This document shows, piece after piece, positions 1 through 8,192 of a stretch of 50,070 bases of DNA. The notes beneath the pieces were generated by a model. It was not told the origin of the DNA and ran no database searches. It saw nothing but the letters and a program-made list of their open reading frames with translations. Source of the stretch: DASZBX01 sp035943635 (GTDB taxonomy: Bacteria > Actinomycetota > Actinomycetes > Streptomycetales > Catenulisporaceae); the NCBI GenBank assembly GCA_035943635.1, contig DASZBX010000121.1, positions 1-50,070 of the forward strand. Direction: 5' to 3'. How positions within the stretch are numbered: the stretch's first letter is position 1; every line of letters starts with the position of its first letter. The translations under genes and the position numbers were made by a program.

Positions 1-1
1 C

Positions 2-292
2 AGCAGCGTGAACGAGTACTGGAAGGTCAACTCCAACGGCACGATCACGAACAACAACTCAGGCCTCTGCCTGAGCGTGACCGGCAACTCGACCGCGCTG
101 AAGACCACCGCCGACATCAACTCCTGCGACGGCGACGCCAGTAAGCACTGGACCGTGAACGCCAGCGGCACGATCGTCAACGCCAACTCGGGCCTGTGCC
201 TGAGTGTCACCGGCGCCTCCACCACCGCCCGCGCCACGCTCGACCTGTACACCTGCAACAGCAGCGTCAGCGAGTACTGGACCGTCGGCTAA
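2..292 (+). CDS. Ricin-type beta-trefoil lectin (CBM13), C-terminal part only
   Basis: The reading frame is open from the left window edge, so only the C-terminal ~96 residues are present and the true start lies outside. Two similar repeats are visible, each with the pattern SGLCLSVTG followed about 20 residues later by a Cys and then a W-x-V ending (EYWKV, KHWTV, EYWTV). This is the QxW-like repeat of ricin B/CBM13 carbohydrate-binding modules, with the last Q-x-W drifted to W-T-V. Such modules usually sit at the C-terminus of secreted glycoside hydrolases or peptidases in actinomycetes, so this is probably the sugar-binding tail of a secreted enzyme whose catalytic part is upstream. The substrate cannot be told from this fragment. 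Confidence 0.85.
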   Translation, partial: SSVNEYWKVNSNGTITNNNSGLCLSVTGNSTALKTTADINSCDGDASKHWTVNASGTIVNANSGLCLSVTGASTTARATLDLYTCNSSVSEYWTVG

Positions 293-320
293 CACCTACG
301 AGGTCTGACAACGCTCGACC

Positions 321-356
321 GCCCTCGGGCCGGCGCGTCACTGCCGGCCCGAGGGC
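321..356. terminator. Bidirectional hairpin terminator between convergent genes
   Basis: A perfect 14-bp inverted repeat (321-334 pairing with 343-356) with an 8-nt loop lies between the lectin stop and the convergent HAD gene, whose stop codon is in the loop. There is no long T-run, which is common for actinomycete terminators. Confidence 0.75.
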
Positions 357-979
357 TTCTGCATGAGCGGAAGGTCGAAGAGCTCTGCCAACCGGGCCAC
401 CGTAGCCTCCGGGTCGGCCGCCAGAATGACCGCCATGCCAAGGGATTGCGCCGGAGGCAGGTTGTGTCTGGTGTCGTCGACGAAGACGCACTCCTCCGCG
501 GGCAACCCCATCAACCCCAGCATCGTCGTGTAGATCTCCAGGTCCGGCTTGCGCATCCGGTAGTGCTCGGAGATCAGCACCGCGTCGAAATTCTCCTCCA
601 GCCGCCACGGCAGGTAGGGGTTGAACGGGTCCAGCCCGGTCGAGTTCGACAGGATCCCGACCCGCACCCCGGCCGCCCGCAACCGGCCCGCGGCCTCGAT
701 CACCGACGGCTCCGGGGCCAGGTCGGCCAGCGCCCGGCGGAGCAGGTCGGCGCCGTCGATCCCGAGCAGCTCGCCGGTGCGCGCGTTCCACTCGGTCTGG
801 CTGATCGCCCCGCGCTCCAGGTCCGCGAACAGCTCCCGGCCGGCCGGGTCCAGGCCGATCAGATGCATCAACGTCCCGGCGGTCAACCCCTCGCGCCGCT
901 CGAAACCCGCGGCGCACGCGGGCACGGACGTGGTCAGGACCCCGCCGAAGTCGAGGATCAGACCCCTGTAACTGCTCAT
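338..979 (-). CDS. HAD-superfamily hydrolase (haloacid dehalogenase-like, subfamily IA)
   Basis: A 213-aa protein starting MSSYRGLILDFGGVL, a canonical HAD motif I with the nucleophilic Asp and Gly two residues on. Motif II is ILSNSTG, motif III the Lys in MRKPDLEIY, and motif IV VFVDDTRHN. The helical cap lies between motifs I and II, as in subfamily IA phosphatases/dehalogenases. The start was chosen at the ATG preceded by GGGGAG at good spacing; an upstream in-frame Met would add a poorly conserved Arg/His-rich leader. Probable cytoplasmic phosphatase acting on a small phosphorylated metabolite; substrate unknown. It is transcribed towards the lectin gene and shares its terminator. Confidence 0.85.
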   Translation of the reverse strand: MSSYRGLILDFGGVLTTSVPACAAGFERREGLTAGTLMHLIGLDPAGRELFADLERGAISQTEWNARTGELLGIDGADLLRRALADLAPEPSVIEAAGRLRAAGVRVGILSNSTGLDPFNPYLPWRLEENFDAVLISEHYRMRKPDLEIYTTMLGLMGLPAEECVFVDDTRHNLPPAQSLGMAVILAADPEATVARLAELFDLPLMQKPSGRQ

Positions 980-1179
980 GCGGAACTCCCCGTGGGAACG
1001 GTGGCGAACGGCCGCGACCAACCGATCGGCTGACCCCGCCTAGTCTTCCGGCTGACCGTCCGGACTAGCCGCAGGCGCACCGGATATGGCCTGTCTACCG
1101 ATGCGCGGCCGGGGCCTTCGTCGGCACTCTGGAAGTACCAGGCCGCGGGGCCTGGCACCGGAACCGGGAGGGCCAGGAC

Positions 1180-2106
1180 ATGCCAGCAGTGATCGAAGTG
1201 CGCAACCTGCACAAGGAGTACGGGAGCACCGTCGCGGTCGACGACGTGTCGTTCACCGTGAACCAGGGCGAGATCTTCGGAATCCTCGGCCCCAACGGCG
1301 CGGGCAAGACGACCAGTGTGGAATGCATGATCGGCCTGCGCACCCAGGACCGCGGCGAGGTCGAGGTGCTCGGTCTCGACCCGCAGCGCGACCGGGCCGA
1401 GCTGACCCAGCAGCTCGGCGTGCAGTTGCAGGACGGCCAGCTGCCCGACCGGATCCGGGTCGGCGAGGCACTGGAACTCTACAGCTCCTTCTACCGCAAC
1501 CCGGCCGACTGGCGCGCCCTGATGGAGCAGCTGGGCCTTGCGGGCAAGGCCAAGAGCCAGTTCGGCAAGCTCTCCGGCGGCCAGAAGCAGCGCCTGTCGA
1601 TCGCCCTCGCCCTGGTCGGCAGCCCGCGGGTGGCCGTGCTGGACGAGCTGACCACCGGCCTGGACCCGCAGGCCCGGCGGGACACCTGGGCGCTGATCCA
1701 GGACGTGCGGGCCCGCGGGGTGACCATCGTCCTGGTCACCCACTTCATGGAGGAGGCCGAGCGACTGTGCGACCGGGTGGCGCTGATCGACCGGGGCCGG
1801 GTCGTGGTGGTCGACACCCCGGCGGCGCTGGCCGAGCGGGCCCAGGTGGAACAGCGGATCCAGTTCCGCCCCTCCGCACCCTTCGACGACACCCTGCTCA
1901 GCGCCCTGCCGGACGTCACCGGGATCACCCGCAAGGGCGAGATGGTCCTGGTCACCGGCAACGACAACGCCCTGAACGCGATCACCTCCGTGCTGGCCCG
2001 CAACCAGATCCTGGCCCAGCACCTGCGGGTCGAACAGGCCAGCCTGGAGGACGCGTTCGTCGCCCTGACCGGCCGGCACCCGGCCGAGAGCACGGCCCAG
2101 GTCTAG
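1180..2106 (+). CDS. ABC transporter ATP-binding protein, DrrA/CcmA type
   Basis: A 308-aa ATPase subunit. Walker A is GPNGAGKTT (about residues 38-46), the Q-loop follows at QLGVQLQ, the signature is LSGGQKQRL, Walker B is VAVLDELTTGLDP and the switch His lies in LVTHFMEEAE. The ~90 C-terminal residues match the accessory domain of drug-export ATPases of the DrrA family. Start at ATG 1180 just after GGGAGGGCCAGGAC. It powers the permease 75 bp downstream, and a sensor kinase/regulator pair completes the cluster. Likely an exporter of a hydrophobic or peptide-like compound; the substrate is not evident. Confidence 0.92.
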   Translation: MPAVIEVRNLHKEYGSTVAVDDVSFTVNQGEIFGILGPNGAGKTTSVECMIGLRTQDRGEVEVLGLDPQRDRAELTQQLGVQLQDGQLPDRIRVGEALELYSSFYRNPADWRALMEQLGLAGKAKSQFGKLSGGQKQRLSIALALVGSPRVAVLDELTTGLDPQARRDTWALIQDVRARGVTIVLVTHFMEEAERLCDRVALIDRGRVVVVDTPAALAERAQVEQRIQFRPSAPFDDTLLSALPDVTGITRKGEMVLVTGNDNALNAITSVLARNQILAQHLRVEQASLEDAFVALTGRHPAESTAQV

Positions 2107-2181
2107 ACCGTCAGCAAGACCGCCGCCAAACCCGGACCGATTCCGATCGGCCGTAAACCCAAGACCAGCCAGGAGAAAACC

Positions 2182-2961
2182 ATGTCAGCGACCACACTCA
2201 CCACCACCCCGGCCACCCCGACCGCCGCGCTGCGCCGGCTCACCGTCTCCGAACTGCGGCTCTTCTTCCGCGACCGCAGCGGCCCGATCGTCGGCATCGG
2301 ATTCCCGATCGCGCTGTTGGTCATCTTCGGCGAGATCCCGTACTACAGCCGGCCCAAACCCGACCTCGGCGGCCTGACCCTGCTCGACGTCTACGTGCCG
2401 ATCCTGATCACCTTCGTGATCTCGATGCTCTCGACCAACATCCTGCCTCCGGCCCTGGCCGGGTACCGGGAGAAGGGCGTGCTGCGGCGGCTGAAGACCA
2501 CCCCGGCCGGCCCGGCCCGGGTGCTCGCCGCGCAACTCGCGGTCAGCCTGGCCGTGGAGGCGTTCACGGTGCTGGTGCTGCTCCTGGTCGCCCGGTTCGC
2601 GTTCCACGTGGCCATGCCCCGGCAGCCGGCCGGGTTCCTGCTCTCCGCGCTGCTGGCCGCCGTCGCGCTGATCGCGGTCGGCCTGTTCGTCGCCGCCGCG
2701 GCCCCGACCGCCAAGATCGCCAACGCGATGGGCGCGATCCTGTTCTACGTGATGATGTTCTTCGCCGGACTGTTCCTGCCGACCGAGAACATGCCGTCCA
2801 CGTTGCAGCACATCAGCCACGCCACACCGCTCGGCGCGGCCGTGCAGGCGCTGAACGACTCCGCCCAGGGCCACTGGCCGCACCCGTTGCAGCTGTTCAC
2901 GATGGCCGCCTACGCGGTGGCGTTCGGGCTGGCGGCCGTGAGATTGTTCCGCTGGGAATAG
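2182..2961 (+). CDS. ABC-2 type transporter permease
   Basis: A 259-aa integral membrane protein with about six hydrophobic segments (for example IVGIGFPIALLVIFG, VYVPILITFVISMLS, VEAFTVLVLLLVARFA, LIAVGLFVAAAAP, ILFYVMMFFAGLFLP, YAVAFGLAAVRLF). The PTENMPSTLQHISHATPLGAA segment before the last helix is characteristic of ABC-2 (DrrB-like) permeases. An AGGAGAAAACC ribosome binding site precedes the ATG. With the upstream ATPase it would form a homodimeric exporter (two permeases, two ATPases). Confidence 0.9.
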   Translation: MSATTLTTTPATPTAALRRLTVSELRLFFRDRSGPIVGIGFPIALLVIFGEIPYYSRPKPDLGGLTLLDVYVPILITFVISMLSTNILPPALAGYREKGVLRRLKTTPAGPARVLAAQLAVSLAVEAFTVLVLLLVARFAFHVAMPRQPAGFLLSALLAAVALIAVGLFVAAAAPTAKIANAMGAILFYVMMFFAGLFLPTENMPSTLQHISHATPLGAAVQALNDSAQGHWPHPLQLFTMAAYAVAFGLAAVRLFRWE

Positions 2962-2988
2962 TTTCCACGAGGCAGGGAGGGAGGGACG

Positions 2989-4329
2989 ATGAACAGTTCG
3001 CTGCCCTGGCATCCGCGGCACGAGTGGGAGCGGCGGTGGTTGCCGAAGCTCGAAGGCATGGCGTACGTGCTGGTCGCGGTCATGGCCGCGTTCACTGTGG
3101 CGCTGAACCACTCGAAGCCTGAGACGATGGTGCCCGAGCTCGCCCTGTGCGGCGCGATCGAGCTGTGGATGCTGTGGATGTACACGCTGCACCGCACGTG
3201 GCACGAAAGCACGGCGAAGATGGTGCTGTACGTCGCGGTCCTGGCAGTGCTCATCGGCCTTCTGGTCCTGGAGGACTCCTGGTTCGGGTTCCTCACCCCG
3301 GTCGGCTACTTCTACGCCTTCAACGCCCTGCCCCGGCCGTGGGACCTGCGCCTCGTGGCGGTGATGGCGATCGTGGCGGGCAAGGCGCAGGCCGCCGGGG
3401 TGAAACTGGACAGCCCGCTGGGCATCGCCGAACTGAGCGCGGTCCTGCTGATCAACCTGCTGCCGATGTGCGGACTGGTCTGGTTCGGCTGGAACGACGA
3501 CATCCAGCAGGACAAGCGCGAACAGGACCTGGAAGACGTGAACGAGGCGAACCGGCGGCTGGAAGCGACACTGGCCGAGAACGCGGGCCTGCACGCACAG
3601 CTGGTCACCCAGGCCCGGGAGGCCGGGGTGCTCGACGAGCGGGCCCGGATGGCCCGGGAGATCCACGACACCCTGGCCCAGGGCCTGGCCGGGATCGTCA
3701 CCCAGCTGCAGGCGGCCGAGCAGTCCGCCGGGGACCCGGCCCGGTGGCGCCGGCACTTCGCCGCCGCCACCGGGCTGGCCCGGGAGAGCCTGTCCGAGGC
3801 GCGCCGCTCGGTGGACGCGCTGCGTCCCGAGCCGCTGGAGGCCGGCCGGCTCGGCGACGCGTTCGCCGACGTGGCGCAGCGCTGGTCGGCCATCCAGGGC
3901 GTCGAGGCGCAGGTCACCACGACCGGCACGCCGCGGGCCGTGCCGCCGGAGGCCGAGTTCGCCCTGCTGCGGACCCTGCAGGAGGCCCTGGCCAACGTGG
4001 CCAAACACGCCCAGGCGAGCAGGGTGGTGGTGACGCTGTCGTATCTGGAGACCGACGTCGCGCTGGACGTGCGCGACGACGGCAGGGGCTTCGACGGCCA
4101 GGCCGCGGCCGGCCGGGAGAACCGTGGCCCGGCCGAGGAATCCGGTGCGGCGGAAGGCTCCGCAGATGCCACGCAGCCCGGCGCGTCGGGCGGCTTCGGC
4201 CTGATCGCGATGCGCCAGCGCATCGACGCCCTGTCAGGCACCTTGCAGATCGAGTCCGAGCCGGGCGTCGGCACCACAGTCTCCGCCTGCGTGCCGCAGC
4301 AGGCCACCGAAGCAGGGGTGCGCTCATGA
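2989..4329 (+). CDS. Sensor histidine kinase, NarL/DesK type (HisKA_3)
   Basis: A 446-aa membrane kinase. Residues ~20-170 contain six hydrophobic segments, a multi-TM sensor without a large extracellular domain. A coiled coil follows (QDKREQDLEDVNEANRRLEATLAEN), then the HisKA_3 dimerisation helix with the phospho-acceptor His226 in REIHDTLAQGLAG. The HATPase domain has EALANVAKHA (N box), DDGRGF (G1) and GFGLIAMRQRI (G2). An Ala/Gly/Ser-rich insert of about 30 residues separates G1 from G2. It starts 27 bp after the permease with a GGGAGGGAGG site and overlaps the regulator gene by ATGA, so the four genes are probably one operon. It probably senses membrane or cell-wall stress linked to the ABC exporter substrate; that is inference. 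Confidence 0.92.
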   Translation: MNSSLPWHPRHEWERRWLPKLEGMAYVLVAVMAAFTVALNHSKPETMVPELALCGAIELWMLWMYTLHRTWHESTAKMVLYVAVLAVLIGLLVLEDSWFGFLTPVGYFYAFNALPRPWDLRLVAVMAIVAGKAQAAGVKLDSPLGIAELSAVLLINLLPMCGLVWFGWNDDIQQDKREQDLEDVNEANRRLEATLAENAGLHAQLVTQAREAGVLDERARMAREIHDTLAQGLAGIVTQLQAAEQSAGDPARWRRHFAAATGLARESLSEARRSVDALRPEPLEAGRLGDAFADVAQRWSAIQGVEAQVTTTGTPRAVPPEAEFALLRTLQEALANVAKHAQASRVVVTLSYLETDVALDVRDDGRGFDGQAAAGRENRGPAEESGAAEGSADATQPGASGGFGLIAMRQRIDALSGTLQIESEPGVGTTVSACVPQQATEAGVRS

Positions 4330-5123
4330 CGATACCCGGCGCCGAGTCCGGCTCCGAAGCCGCCGCGGTGATCAGGCTCCTGATCGTCGACGACCACCCG
4401 GTGGTCCGGGACGGCCTGACCGGGATGTTCGCCTCCGACCCGGGCTTCGAGGTGCTCGGCGGGGCCGCGAACGGAGCCGAGGCGGTCCGGATGGCGCTGG
4501 CGCTGAACCCCGACGTGATCCTGATGGACCTGCGGATGCCCGACATGGACGGCGTCACGGCGATCACCGAACTGGTCAATCGGGGCGTGTCCGCGCACGT
4601 CCTGGTGCTGACCGTGTACGACACCGACAGCTACGTGCTGCCCGCGATCGGCGCGGGCGCCACCGGCTACCTGCTCAAGGACGCGCCACGGGACGAACTG
4701 CTCCGCGCGGTGCGGGCCGCCGCCCGCGGCCAGGCGGTGCTCTCTCCCTCGGTCGCGACCCGGCTGATGAGCCGGTTCCGGGCGCCGGAAGCCGGCCCGG
4801 GACACGGAACCGGCGCCGGACCGGGATCGGGATCGGCCCACGGCCCGGGCCACGGCCAAGCGCCCGGCCAGGGCTCCGCACCCGCGCCGAAACCGAGCCC
4901 GCTCAGCCAGCGGGAACTGGAGGTGCTCGAACTGGTCGCGGGCGGAAACACCAACCGCGAGGCGGCCCGGCGGCTGTTCATCAGCGAGGCCACGGTCAAG
5001 GCGCACCTGCTGAACATCTACGCCAAACTGGGCGTCGGAGACCGGGCCGCCGCGGTTGCCGAGGCTTTCAACAGGGAACTGATGACTCCGAGAGCGCCGG
5101 ACCGGCCGGCCGGGCGGGCGTAA
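4326..5123 (+). CDS. LuxR/NarL-family response regulator
   Basis: A 265-aa regulator. The receiver domain has the acidic pair in LLIVDDHPVVRDG, the phospho-acceptor Asp68 in VILMDLRMPDMDG and the Lys in GYLLKDAPRDEL. The LuxR-type HTH (LSQREL..., NTNREAARRLF, SEATVKAHLLNIYAKLGV) ends at about residue 245. The linker is unusually long, a ~40-residue Gly/Pro/His/Ser-rich low-complexity stretch (residues ~155-195). The start codon overlaps the kinase stop (ATGA), indicating translational coupling. It is the cognate partner of the kinase and probably controls the upstream ABC genes. Confidence 0.93.
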   Translation: MTIPGAESGSEAAAVIRLLIVDDHPVVRDGLTGMFASDPGFEVLGGAANGAEAVRMALALNPDVILMDLRMPDMDGVTAITELVNRGVSAHVLVLTVYDTDSYVLPAIGAGATGYLLKDAPRDELLRAVRAAARGQAVLSPSVATRLMSRFRAPEAGPGHGTGAGPGSGSAHGPGHGQAPGQGSAPAPKPSPLSQRELEVLELVAGGNTNREAARRLFISEATVKAHLLNIYAKLGVGDRAAAVAEAFNRELMTPRAPDRPAGRA

Positions 5124-5164
5124 ACTGGGTGGGCCCAGCACGTCCCGAACAGGAGATGACGGCG

Positions 5165-5491
5165 ATGACCGAGGTGAGCACCGAACTGATCGTCCGCGAC
5201 AACCCCGGGTCCGGCTCCTACGACGCGGTCCGCGGAAGCCGGGTGGTCGGCCGGCTCAGCTACGAGGCACAGCCCGGCCAGGGCCAGGCCGGACCGCACT
5301 TCGTGATCCGGTCCACGGTCGTCGACCCGCAGCTGCGCGGCTACGGCATCGGCTCCGAACTGATCCGGGTCGCCCTGGACGACATCCGGGCCAAAGGCGC
5401 CACGCTCACCAGCTACTGCTGGTTCGTCGACGAGTACATCGCCGCCTTCCCCGAATACGCCGACCTCGTGGCCCGCCGCCCCGGAGCCTGA
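5165..5491 (+). CDS. Small GNAT-fold N-acetyltransferase-like protein (YjdJ type)
   Basis: A ~108-aa protein. The core VDPQLRGYGIGSELIRVAL is the acetyl-CoA pyrophosphate-binding loop (R-x-x-G-x-G), followed by DDIRAKGATLTSYCWFVDEYIAAFPEYADLV. That arrangement is typical of the short YjdJ-like GNAT subfamily (Acetyltransf_CG). Start chosen at ATG 5165 because AGGAG lies 9 bp upstream; two upstream in-frame Met codons are possible. The physiological substrate of this subfamily is unknown. Confidence 0.8.
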   Translation: MTEVSTELIVRDNPGSGSYDAVRGSRVVGRLSYEAQPGQGQAGPHFVIRSTVVDPQLRGYGIGSELIRVALDDIRAKGATLTSYCWFVDEYIAAFPEYADLVARRPGA

Positions 5492-5523
5492 GCGCCGCGC
5501 CGCTGGTCGGCTACGCCTTACCG

Positions 5524-5548
5524 GTTTACCGCTACTCGGTGTGGTTAC
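5524..5548 (+). promoter_or_regulatory. Candidate stress sigma-factor (SigB-like) promoter
   Basis: GTTT (5524-5527) and GGTTAC (5543-5548) are separated by 15 bp, close to the actinomycete SigB-type pattern GNNTN14-16GGGTA(C/T), with one mismatch in the -10. It lies 54 bp before the hemerythrin gene, a family often induced by stress. Pattern match only. Confidence 0.35.
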
Positions 5549-5602
5549 CCGAGCTAGACCGATAGACCAGGCCGTCCGGCCGCAGCAAGGCGAGGAGTAG
5601 CC

Positions 5603-6202
5603 ATGAACCCGTCCCAGCAGACAGGACCAGGACAGCCGGCGTCGGCCGTGCTGTCGCCGGTCAGCGTCATCGACGTGCTGCTCGAACAGCACGCCCGGAT
5701 CCGCGAACTGTTCGCGCAGGTCGACTCGGCCCAGGGCCCGGCCAAGCAGGCCCCGTTCGACGAGCTGCGCGAACTGCTCGCCGTGCACGAGGCCGGCGAG
5801 GAGATGGTGCTGCGCCCGGTGACGAAGACCAGCGTCGGCGAGGACGTCGCGCAGGCGTGCAACGACGAGGAGAAGCGGGCGGCGCAGGTGCTGGCCGAGC
5901 TGGAGAAGCTCGACGTCGCCTCCGTCGAGTTCGCCGAGCGGTTCGCGGCGTTCGAGCTGGACGTGTCGAACCACGCGGCGTACGAGGAGGGCGAGGAGTT
6001 CCCGTACGTGCTGGCCCGGTGCGACCTGGACCAGCAGGAGAAGATGGCCGTTCGCCTGGTCGACGCGCAGCGCACCGCGCCCACGCACCCGCATCCGGCC
6101 ACGGCCGGGTCGACTGCGGCCCAGTACGCGACCGCGCCGTTCGTCGCCCTCCTGGATCGTGCCCGTGACGCGTTCTCGAGCAACTCCTCGTCGGGGAGCT
6201 GA
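5603..6202 (+). CDS. Hemerythrin HHE-domain protein
   Basis: A 199-aa protein. A four-helix hemerythrin-like domain spans residues ~20-155, with putative di-iron ligands in LLEQHARIRELF, LLAVHEAGEEMVL and NHAAYEEGEEFPYV (H, H-x-x-x-E, H-x-x-x-E pattern). The C-terminal ~45 residues are Ala/Ser/Thr-rich and probably disordered. A GAGGAG ribosome binding site precedes ATG 5603. Related actinomycete proteins are implicated in oxygen or redox/NO responses; the role here is inferred from the family. Monocistronic. Confidence 0.88.
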   Translation: MNPSQQTGPGQPASAVLSPVSVIDVLLEQHARIRELFAQVDSAQGPAKQAPFDELRELLAVHEAGEEMVLRPVTKTSVGEDVAQACNDEEKRAAQVLAELEKLDVASVEFAERFAAFELDVSNHAAYEEGEEFPYVLARCDLDQQEKMAVRLVDAQRTAPTHPHPATAGSTAAQYATAPFVALLDRARDAFSSNSSSGS

Positions 6203-6236
6203 TTTAGGGGCTCGGCGCGTTCGGCTTCTGATCTTC

Positions 6237-6430
6237 CTACTCTGACGCCGACGCCGGTTCCGTTGCGGGCGGAGGTTTCCGGTATCGCAGAGCCAGCATG
6301 CCCAGGCCCGCGGCCAATCCCCAGAACGGGCTGCTGATGCCGACCAGGCTCACGCCCGACGCGCCGACCAGCAGCGTGACCACGGCCGAAGCGATGGCGG
6401 CGGCGACGGCGAGGACGGCAGTGGCACCGA
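6237..6430 (-). pseudogene. C-terminal remnant of a BenE-type benzoate/H+ symporter
   Basis: On the minus strand the last ~60 residues read AAIASAVVTLLVGASGVSLVG, then ISSPFWGLAAGLGMLALRY, closely resembling the final helix and tail of BenE transporters (xTxLVTASGVxLxGIGSAFWGLxAG). No start codon or preceding membrane segments exist: upstream in the frame the sequence runs into the antisense of the cupin remnant. About 85% of a normal ~390-aa BenE is missing, so it cannot work. The right boundary is approximate. Confidence 0.6.
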
Positions 6431-6449
6431 TGGCGGCGGCATCGGCGCG

Positions 6450-6749
6450 GTGCACGGCGACGCCGTCAGCGCGCAACTGCTGACGGTCTTCGACGAGGCG
6501 GGCGTGACATTCGAGTTCTACCGGCTGCGGATACGGCCGGGCCTGCGCCAGGTCTCCCCGGCCCACTCGCCCGGGACGACCGAGCACCTGACGGTCTTCT
6601 CCGGCAAAGGCCTGGCCGGTCCCAGCCACGATCCGCAGACCCTGTCCCCGGGCGGCTACCTGACCTGGGCGGCCGACCAGCCGCACATCTTCGAGGTCGA
6701 AGAAGAGGTCGTCGCGGCCATGATGATCCGCAGCCCGCGAGTCGGGTGA
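6450..6749 (+). pseudogene. C-terminal cupin remnant of an XRE/cupin (SutR/YdcN-like) regulator
   Basis: About 99 residues from an unconvincing GTG, with cupin-2 features: FEFYRLRIRPGLRQVS, a degenerate metal-site segment HSPGTTEHLTVFSGKG, then LSPGGYLTWAADQPHIFE. This matches the C-terminal half of HTH-cupin regulators such as SutR; the N-terminal HTH is absent and there is no ribosome binding site. In E. coli the SutR gene (ydcN) is divergent from the BenE-family gene ydcO, the same orientation as these two remnants, so both were probably truncated by one deletion across their shared promoter region. A free-standing cupin protein is the alternative. Confidence 0.55.
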
Positions 6750-6772
6750 CCAAGGCAGCTGATCGCGAGAAA

Positions 6773-6789
6773 GGCTTGCGGGGCAAGCC
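6773..6789. terminator. Short hairpin downstream of the MFS gene
   Basis: GGCTTG (6773-6778) pairs with CAAGCC (6784-6789) around a 5-nt loop, about 30 bp past the end of the minus-strand MFS gene. A plausible weak terminator. Confidence 0.35.
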
Positions 6790-6818
6790 AATCGCCTACC
6801 CCGCAAATGCAGCGCTAC

Positions 6819-8138
6819 TTACGCCTGCGCCTCAACCCCCGGCCGTCCCGGCTCCGGCAGCATGAGGCCCATCACCAGCGCCGGCAACGGAGCCAGCAGC
6901 AGCAGTTCCAGCACGCCGCGCGGTCCGTGCGAGTCGGCGACCAGGCCGAGCACCGGGGCGATCAGGCCGCCGATGCTCACCGCCAGACCGAGCGTGACCC
7001 CGGCGGCCGTCCCCGGACGGCTCGGCAGATAGTCCTGGCCCAGCTTCACCAACACCGCGAACGGGAGGTTCAACGCGATCCCGGTCAGCACGACGAACAG
7101 CAACGGCACCACACTCCCGGGCGTGAACAACACCCCGAGCAGCATCGGCACCGCCAGCACCGCGCCCAACTGCACCGTGCGCACCGAGCCGACCCGGTCG
7201 GCGATCCGGCCGCCGAGCAGCGTCCCGGCCACGCCCCCGGCCAGGAAACAGGTCAGCGCGGCGCCGGCGAGGCCGCGGGAGGAGTGCAGGTACCGAAGCC
7301 AGTACAGCTCCACGAAGGTGTTCATGCCGAAGAACACGAACGACCGCACCACCTCCACAGCGGTCAGCGCCGCGAACGGCCGCCAGCGGTCCGGGCCGGT
7401 GTGCGCGATCGCCGAGGCCGCGGTCGCCGCCGTCCGCCGCCGGTGCCGCAGCAGGACGAAGGCCATCAGCACGGCCGGCGGGATGAACAGGGCCGTCGCG
7501 CCGACGCCCCACGCGATCAGCGCGGGTGTGGCGAGCACCGGGGCGAGGAAGAAGCCGACGCTGCCGCCGGCCGCGAACAGGCTCATCGCCCCGGCGCTGT
7601 TCCCGGGCGCCCGGCGCGCGTCCTTGCCCGCAGCCGGGTGGAACATCGCCACGCCCAGCCCGGACACCAGGATCAGCGTCCACACCATCGCGTAGGAGCT
7701 CATCAGACCGGACAACCCCAGGCCCAGGCCCGCGGTGCCGATCCCCGCGGCCGCCATCCAGCCGAGCCGGAACCGGTCCACGGCCAGGCCGACGAACGGC
7801 TGCGGCACCGAGGAGCCGAGCGTGGCGGCCAGGGTCAGGCCGGACGCGGCGACGTAGCCGTAGTGCCGGTCCAGCACGAAGTAGGGGATCGAGGCGGGCA
7901 CGAGGCCCTGGTAGAGGTCGTCGATCGCGTGTGCCAGGCCCCACATCCGCATCCGCTGCCATGCGGTGCGCTCGGGTTCGAACTCTGCGGCGGGCGCGAG
8001 GGAGGGGGAGAGCGGGGAAGCGGCCCCGGGAACGGGGGCCGGCGCGAGCCCGGGCGCGGTCGCGAGCGCGGCCGCACGTGCTCCGGACGCGTCCACGGGG
8101 CCGGAATCGAAGGTCTGGACAGGCCTGATGTCGGTCAT
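6819..8138 (-). CDS. MFS exporter, fosmidomycin-resistance (Fsr)-like
   Basis: A 439-aa protein with a ~60-residue Ala/Pro-rich N-terminal extension, then about twelve TM segments starting at WGLAHAIDDLYQGLVPASIPY. That H-A-x-x-D-x-x-Q-G-x-x-P segment and FAAGGSVGFFLAPVLATP in the middle are typical of the Fsr subgroup of drug-efflux MFS proteins. The cytoplasmic loop GGRIADRVGSVRTVQLG gives the second-half MFS signature. It is divergent from an AraC-family gene 54 bp away, which very probably controls it. Drug or metabolite export at the cytoplasmic membrane; the substrate is unknown. Confidence 0.88.
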   Translation of the reverse strand: MTDIRPVQTFDSGPVDASGARAAALATAPGLAPAPVPGAASPLSPSLAPAAEFEPERTAWQRMRMWGLAHAIDDLYQGLVPASIPYFVLDRHYGYVAASGLTLAATLGSSVPQPFVGLAVDRFRLGWMAAAGIGTAGLGLGLSGLMSSYAMVWTLILVSGLGVAMFHPAAGKDARRAPGNSAGAMSLFAAGGSVGFFLAPVLATPALIAWGVGATALFIPPAVLMAFVLLRHRRRTAATAASAIAHTGPDRWRPFAALTAVEVVRSFVFFGMNTFVELYWLRYLHSSRGLAGAALTCFLAGGVAGTLLGGRIADRVGSVRTVQLGAVLAVPMLLGVLFTPGSVVPLLFVVLTGIALNLPFAVLVKLGQDYLPSRPGTAAGVTLGLAVSIGGLIAPVLGLVADSHGPRGVLELLLLAPLPALVMGLMLPEPGRPGVEAQA

Positions 8139-8192
8139 GTCACCATGCTGGCGCCGGGCCGGCCGGCCTGGTACTTGCTAAGCTGCCAACTC

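Noticed and set aside
2185..4008. Long minus-strand frame opposite the permease and kinase genes
   Set aside because: Antisense of well-recognised genes; its translation is Gly/Arg/His/Gln-rich without any family signature, as typical in GC-rich DNA.
6807..8192. N-terminal ~460 codons of a 715-codon frame ending in the AraC gene
   Set aside because: They run antisense to the MFS gene; the AraC homology begins at 8193.
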